Shown: positions 58,561-64,000 of the stretch, piece after piece
Layout: every line of letters begins with the position of its first letter
Position numbering within the stretch: the first letter of the stretch is position 1
Assembly: GCA_003952965.2 (NCBI GenBank)
Contig: RXIC02000100.1
Span: 1 to 64,000 of the forward strand
Direction of reading: 5' to 3'
DNA from: Morella rubra
Lineage: Eukaryota; Streptophyta; Magnoliopsida; Fagales; Myricaceae
DNA length: 64,000 nucleotides
The notes under the pieces: model-generated
The model's database searches: none
The model's input: the letters and a program-made list of their open reading frames with translations, nothing else
Told to the model about the DNA's origin: nothing
Made by a program: the position numbers and the translations under genes

Positions 58561-61500
58561 CTACAGCCATGGCTTTCTGTACATGCTCTCACATCCTTCA
58601 TAAAAATAACTTTTTGATGTGATCATAAATCTCAAACATGTAATTTTTTTTATCCCAAGATGGCAACAAAAAGAGGAAAATCTGTCTCAATCAATAGATT
58701 AAAAAAGATTGAGCCCATGACCATCTATTGATCCTGCTTAGTAGAAAAATTCTACGGTTTGCCAGCAGCTTTTCACAGAAGGCTTAATTTGCACGGCAAC
58801 AGGCAGCAACCAAGATTAGTGTAAAAGTGGCCGTCACACAAACATCCAAATCTTTTGTTCAAAACACAAAGCTTCTCAACAAGTATCCATGGGATTCCAG
58901 TCATATAAACCAAAAGTAATGGCAAAAATTGGCATCTATATGAGCAAGAAAGTAGTTCACATACTCCAATTTCTGTCACAAAACTGCATGAGGAACACTT
59001 GACTGATGATGCTCCATATGGGTACATCAGCAACACTCCACAGCTGCCACACTTAACTTGCCCCACCTCATGAGCTGAAAGATCCAATGTCTTGTCACCA
59101 TGACAGTAGGTGCAAATATGGTACACTTTACAAAGCAGAAAATTTCCTTCACTAGACAGATAGGAGGAGGTCCTACTAGTTAGAAATTAAATGAAAAACT
59201 AGACAAGAAGTAGGCTTGACTTGGAAGGATGAGCACGTATGTAACTGAGAGAAGGAGGTCTATTTGTCATTTACCCTTAAAGCCCTCTCTCAGCCATAGA
59301 ACTCAACGACTTGCCTCTGGTCCACTATTACCCCTTTTGCAACCCAGATATGCAAATCCAAAATCAAGTATCGCCAATTGCTTTCCGAAGGTGATTCCCA
59401 ACACCAAGGTCTGGCAATTACTATATTCATGTCCTATAGTCAGATACAATAATCCCAATGAACTTACTAGAACCTCCTCCATATATATGGGATCTTGAAT
59501 GTATCAATAATAGGAACTTCGGCAATAACTATAAGTGTGCAATGTCCGAATAGGGAGGCACAGAAAGACAATAATCATGATCTATGTAATATTCTTATGA
59601 CTTCACTTGGAACTTGGCAAGTTTTTTTTTTTTACTAACTTACCCAATAAAAGAAAATCCTTGCCAGACCAAGTGAGGTCATAAGAATATTATGGAAAGT
59701 ATGGTGGGGTTGTTTCACCTCATTAGAAGTTCCTATGCAACCACCTAGTATTGGGGGGGGGTGGTGCAATTTATAAATCCCAAAGGGCTTGCATACATTA
59801 CGATCCTTGGGCTAGCTGCAAAAAATCAATGCGAAACACAGACCTCTCTACTATTCACTAACCCACAAAGTTTTGTTCCCTCAAACTCAAAATATGAAGC
59901 AAAAAGATTTTCTGCTAAATATAGACAGAACAGAAAGAGAAGCACTGCTAATGACAAGAGGACAAATACAGGAGGAAAAGAGAGGAGGAACCTTCTAATA
60001 CGAAGTTGATGGTGTCACAGCACGAACACTTGACATGTCTGCTTCCTTGAGGATACTTCAGCAGGCGAAGACAAGAACCACATACCATTTGAGCCATTTC
60101 TGCATCAGAATATCTTAGTTCAAGAATCGAGAAGGCGTTCACAATTCATTTTCCTAAATGACATTCAACGGAAAGGTGGTTTGGAAAAGATTGACATATC
60201 AAAGTTGAAATGAACTAGGGAATCCAGTACTTCTTCGTGAATATCTAGGTAAGAGACATAGTCCCCAAGCAAAAAAAAAATCAATCAATCCTGAACCATT
60301 TTGACCTCTTATTATAATGATGAGCTAGATTCACATGTAAATTATTCTAGAAATCTAGTATCTTCATTTTCTCTCAGCAATGAACCCAATAGAAAAACTC
60401 AAAATTACATTGGAACCATCTACCTACTACACCAAGGTGACTCATCCAGCCAAGAAATTCATAAATTCAATAGTTCAATGTAGCTTATAAGGTCAGACTT
60501 GTAACAAAGCATGAGAATACTTCTGATGCAGTCCTCTTTTTTTTTTTTCTTGGGAAAATGACTGGTGATATTCATTAAAATATTGGTCACAGTAGGTCCT
60601 CAGGGATTGCTTGGGGGTCAGTACGTCCATACAAATACCATCTGGCTGCCCATTTTGCAATACTAGGCATTAGCCTATTTTGCCTACGAGAAACCCAGCT
60701 AAAAAATAGTCCTTGCATTGATAAAAAAAATCCCCGTATCAGGATTTTTGATGTCATCCTTCAACTTCAGAGAAATCACCAACTTGGAATGAGATTTCTC
60801 CAGAAGCAAGCAATGGACTCTCCTCAGTGCCATTGCTTTCACTAATGCAAATGTAAATATATTCTAAGAAGAAAGTTCCATTGTGCAGCCTTCCACTCCA
60901 GTCAACCAAAACTATTGAGCCAACTTGGAATACTGGCCAAGCATTCTACAAAGCCAATGATTTCATCCGAAATAATCCTAATTCAACACCAAGTATACAT
61001 GGTTTTTTCGAATCCACCTTTTACGCGGCATGTATAATGTTCATTTCACAAAGAATTACCAAGTGCCTTATGGGACATGGTAGCATTGCCTTTAATATTC
61101 TCAATCCAATAACATATGTTCTTACCAGAAACCACACATAAAGACAATCCACCCATCTCCACAATAGACCAAGATCAATTACATCTTTCTGATATCTCTT
61201 CACGACTTCACTAGAACTCCCCTAGAAAGACATTCATACATTTTAAACTAATAATATTAGAAGTTGGAGGCCAGTGGTAGAGCCAGAAATTGATATTTGG
61301 AGGAGCCGACTTAGTATAATAATAACTTAATAATTTTTTATTTTTTATTCAATGTACCAAAAATATATAATATAAAAAAATGTATTATAAGGTTACATTT
61401 TTAATTTAAGACATAAAAATGCTATCTGTTACCTTCTTGGGATATGTGCACTGTATTTTCGTGGTATAATCAAAGATCATGAATTATAAATAATAGTTTT

Positions 61501-62366
61501 CTCATTAAAAATTCAACATTCAATATTTTCCTCAATTTACATTTGTACAGAAAATACAAAGAAATTAGTTGGAAACAAGTGAGTGATTGAAAGGCTCAAG
61601 AAAAATAGAAGTAAATCACACATTATGAGTTTTATTGTTTAAGAAAAAAATGTCTAAAACCTTTGAATTTTCTTGAAAAAATTATAATTTTTCAAGATTC
61701 AAGCTAAATCTTGAAATTTAACGAACATATAATTTTAAATATTTTTTGTAAAGATTATAAATATATAGACCAAAAGGTTTAAAGGGGAGGGTTTTAAAAT
61801 TTTTTGGGGGTGCCAAATACGAATGTTTGTAATGATGGTATAGAGAACTGGGTGGGGGGCTGACTCCGCCACTGTCGGTGGCCAAGTTACAACATCCATG
61901 GTCTTATCCTCAGGATCACAACTATTACGAAAATCCATGTTAGAAAGCTCAAGCGAGAGGACAATACCCATCTAAACAAGCCTCAAGATATCAATTAGGC
62001 AACGCAAGTCGAGCAGATATGTAAAACACATGCCTTAGAACTGTCATGTCCGCAAAAAAAAAGTAACGAGTAATTCTTTAGACCAATAATATATAGGCAA
62101 TCGACAAACGGGGCCAAAGTAAATCACCAAGCGAGTAACCTTCAAAAGAATCAATAACTCATTGAAGCTGCAAAGCAAATCCACTTATATACGCGTGCGT
62201 GCCCTGCGTGTACATCTGATAGAGTGGCTTAAAACATGGGAAAAAACTCACCGGAAGGAGGAGAAGGTGGTGGTGGGGGTGATGATTGTGAAGAAGGGGG
62301 AAGGATGGACTGCCAACCCGGCGGTGGCCCTTCGTCCTCTTCTTCCACTGCTTCTTTGCTTCCCAT
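58561..62366 (-). CDS. LOL2: LOL2-type LSD1 zinc-finger protein
   Basis: Exons on the minus strand: 62366-62252, 60099-59992, 59074-58965 and a tentative 27-nt last exon 58587-58561, giving 119 residues. The N-terminus is acidic then proline-rich (EEDEGPPPGWQS). Two LSD1-type zinc fingers follow: CGSCLRLLKYPQGSRHVKCS (exon 2, residues about 45-66) and CGSCGVLLMYPYGASSVKCS (exon 3). Borders interrupt codons consistently (phase 1 after exons 1 and 2, phase 0 after exon 3). The LSD1/LOL family regulates cell death and growth in plants; LOL2 homologues have two fingers, the same GPPPGW start and the same AQMVCGSC and GQVKCGSC phrases. The final exon (SMYRKPWL, stop) fits the family's RPPWSV-like tail only loosely. 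Intron 1 holds transposon relics. Confidence 0.88.
59587..59692. repeat. Short hairpin repeat in LOL2 intron 2
   Basis: Arms of about 34 bp (TAATATTCTTATGACTTCAC at one end, its near-perfect inverse at the other) surround a T-rich loop. It is on the scale of a very small MITE or a structured intronic RNA element. Confidence 0.75.
60537..60870 (-). pseudogene. Second LINE 3' relic, in LOL2 intron 1
   Basis: Minus-strand reading gives fragments such as ALVKAMALRRVHCLLLEKSH, LVISLKLKDDI and MPSIAKWAARWYLYGRTDPQ, broken by stops and frame changes, followed by an A-rich 3' tail (T-rich on the plus strand at 60537-60551). The spacing resembles the RNase H-like end of plant LINE polyproteins, but the conservation is weak. 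It lies in sense orientation within the LOL2 intron. Confidence 0.5.
61272..61874. mobile_element. Non-autonomous hAT-type element in LOL2 intron 1
   Basis: A 603-bp AT-rich element with terminal inverted repeats CAGTGGTAGAGCCAG and (inverse of the other end) CAGTGGCGGAGTCAG. It is flanked by 8-bp TTGGAGGC (61264-61271) and TCGGTGGC (61875-61882), matching at six of eight positions. CAGTGG-like ends and an 8-bp target duplication are characteristic of hAT transposons. No transposase is present. The mismatched target duplication suggests an old insertion. Confidence 0.75.
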
Positions 62367-63618
62367 TATTTGCCTTTCTCTGAGTCAGTTCCCGAGAGTA
62401 TCAGGGTTCGAATTTTCGAAATGGCACATTGAGATGCCCCAGCACGGCGTTGTTCTCGACTCTAGTCCCTCATCAAAGAACGGAATTCTCTTTTTTTTTG
62501 GCTTAAAAGTGCTAAGAACGGCCTCGTACGTGTAGAAAGACGCCGTGCAGCCTGTGCTCAGCGAAGGAAAGAACAAAAAGAAAAAGAACGCAGATCCACC
62601 ATTTTAACGCCAAATACGCCTGTTTGGACTTTTGAGGCCACAACCTAAGTTGGATGTTAGTTTTGATTTGATTAGATTCTATTTTTATTTTAAGATTGTT
62701 GTAAATATATTAGATATACTCGTTAACAAATATAACCCTAAGGGCTTCATTTTCAATTTCCTGTGTGAAAAAAGATGGCCAACACAAATTACAAATATCA
62801 TTGTCAATAGAAAAATACAGGCTATTTTAAGTAAAGCAGCTTCCCCTAAAAAAATATAATCTTGTATTAATAGTCCTTGAAAAACACTCACTCCAAAAAA
62901 CACACTATGTACTTTATTTATTAAAAAAATTATTTATTTATTTTTGGAAAAATAATTTAAGTTTTTGATAAAAATATATTTTCTGAAAATAATTTAATAA
63001 TTTATTTTTTAGGACAAATATGTTATTAAATAGTTACATATGTTATTTTTAATTTCTCTAACTGATATTGAGAATAAGTTTACTAATCATATAAGAGAAT
63101 GTTGATGTAGCAACCAAACATTGAAACAAAATTATTTTATTGAAATAAAATTAACTTAAAACTACTTTGCATTATAAATAACTTTCAAGTAAAAACAAAC
63201 AGAGCCTAAGCTAAAAAACAGACGCATCCAATCGCAATGAAAGCAAGATGATGCTAACACAGGTGTTCTTCCCATGTATCTAATACTCCTTGCTCAGTAG
63301 TCTCGTAATGACCCGGACTTATGGGAGAAGCAGGCACTACTCTGTCGAGCCTCCTGATTTGTTTTCACACAATAAGTATACCACAAATTCGCAGCAACAC
63401 TGCTCAAGAAAACCCCGCTTCCAAAGTCAGTTGTCTTTGCCTAAGCGTGAACTGTAGACGAATCTACAGTGGTTCCATTCCTACTTCCTTTAACTTCTGG
63501 GTAATGGGAAGAAAAGGGCCAGCCAAACAGCAAGGAGCTCCACTTTGTACATTTGCTGAGGCAGCCAACGAGGCATTTGTTAGAAATAAACTTTGTATAC
63601 TTCCTCAGTATGCCATGG
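62367..63618. other. Intergenic region between LOL2 and NRPB2
   Basis: It should contain the LOL2 promoter (minus strand) and the NRPB2 3' UTR. 62860-63200 is very AT-rich. No other gene was recognised. Confidence 0.5.
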
Positions 63619-64000
63619 TCATTTCTTCTTCTGGTCTTTGGATGGCTCAACTTCTTTTGTGAGCATTCTTGGTGCAATAGCCATAGACATAAGCTCTTGA
63701 AAGAGCAGCTTGCAGGCATAAGGAATGTAAACCTGAAAATGCGAGCATTAGAACCACCAAAAGGAGGAACAATAATCTAACAACAAAAGAAGATAAAAAG
63801 ACCATCTTGTGTGTTCTCCATGGATTTCAAAAGCCCCCCCTTCCTTTATCTACTCTATTGAAAGAAAAAAAAAAGTGAAGATATTCACCTGAACAATGTC
63901 TGTCTTGTTCTTGCAACCTCTGCACTCAAAGGAATTCTTCTTCAAATTTGCAATGGCTATCAACCCACAACGTTCACAAACATGAATCCGATAAGCATCA
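63619..64000 (-). CDS. NRPB2: RNA polymerase II second-largest subunit, C-terminal exons
   Basis: Two minus-strand exons are visible: the last one, 63732-63619, encodes [37 protein letters not shown] and a stop; the one before it begins beyond the window edge and ends at 63889 (phase 0, donor GTGAATAT). The latter encodes [20 protein letters not shown] and [13 protein letters not shown], the C-terminal zinc ribbon of Rpb2 (CxxC...CxxC), which packs against Rpb1 at the clamp. The [10 protein letters not shown] segment is nearly invariant in eukaryotic Rpb2. The gene is cut by the window; most of it lies to the right. Confidence 0.95.

Overview
The window is nuclear DNA of a flowering plant, most likely a eudicot. 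The support is: intron-containing genes with GT/AG borders and plant-specific families (a P-class mitochondrial PPR protein, a class B heat-stress factor, a LOL2-type LSD1 zinc-finger protein, an RMA-type RING ligase, an A/B-barrel stress protein, RNA polymerase II subunit 2), AT-rich intergenic DNA, and many remnants of short transposons. The species cannot be named from the sequence.

The dominant feature is a giant inverted repeat of about 2 x 17 kb. The left arm (about 3.34-20.12 kb, fading to about 20.20) reappears reverse-complemented as the right arm (about 20.36-37.36 kb, fading inward to about 20.28). Mirror positions sum to 40474 near the centre and 40699 near the outer ends, so the arms differ by about 225 bp of net indels. 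Each arm carries, from centre outward: an intact PPR gene, a class B HSF gene, a tRNA-Val(UAC) gene, nested inverted-repeat transposons (one holding gene fragments, including a CASP-like tail), and a PPR pseudogene. The two intact PPR genes face each other, with stop codons 141 bp apart. Arm differences are largely one- or two-base indels. Both HSF copies are frameshifted, at different sites, while the reading frame rebuilt from the two is open. This fits uncorrected long-read or assembly error (a fold-back read) at least as well as a real recent palindrome; the sequence alone cannot decide.

Outside the palindrome, 1-3.0 kb has no recognisable gene. The right flank (37.8-64 kb) is more ordinary: an RMA-like RING E3 ligase (minus, 42.6-43.3 kb, probably with a long leader intron), an AT-rich transposon-laden stretch (46-53 kb) with a 115-bp tandem duplication and a LINE RNase H relic, an eight-exon coiled-coil gene resembling ASY3/ASY4 meiotic axis proteins (53.7-56.0 kb), an intronless UP3-type A/B-barrel gene (57.2-57.9 kb) with a small retroposed insert just upstream, a LOL2-type gene (minus, 58.6-62.4 kb) whose first intron holds a LINE relic and a hAT-type element, and the last two exons of NRPB2 (minus, 63.6 kb to the window edge).

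No operon-like cooperation is expected. I found no convincing new molecular system. The most valuable items are the palindrome with its convergent gene pair, the lesions shared or not shared between arms, and several small transposon or retroposon insertions.
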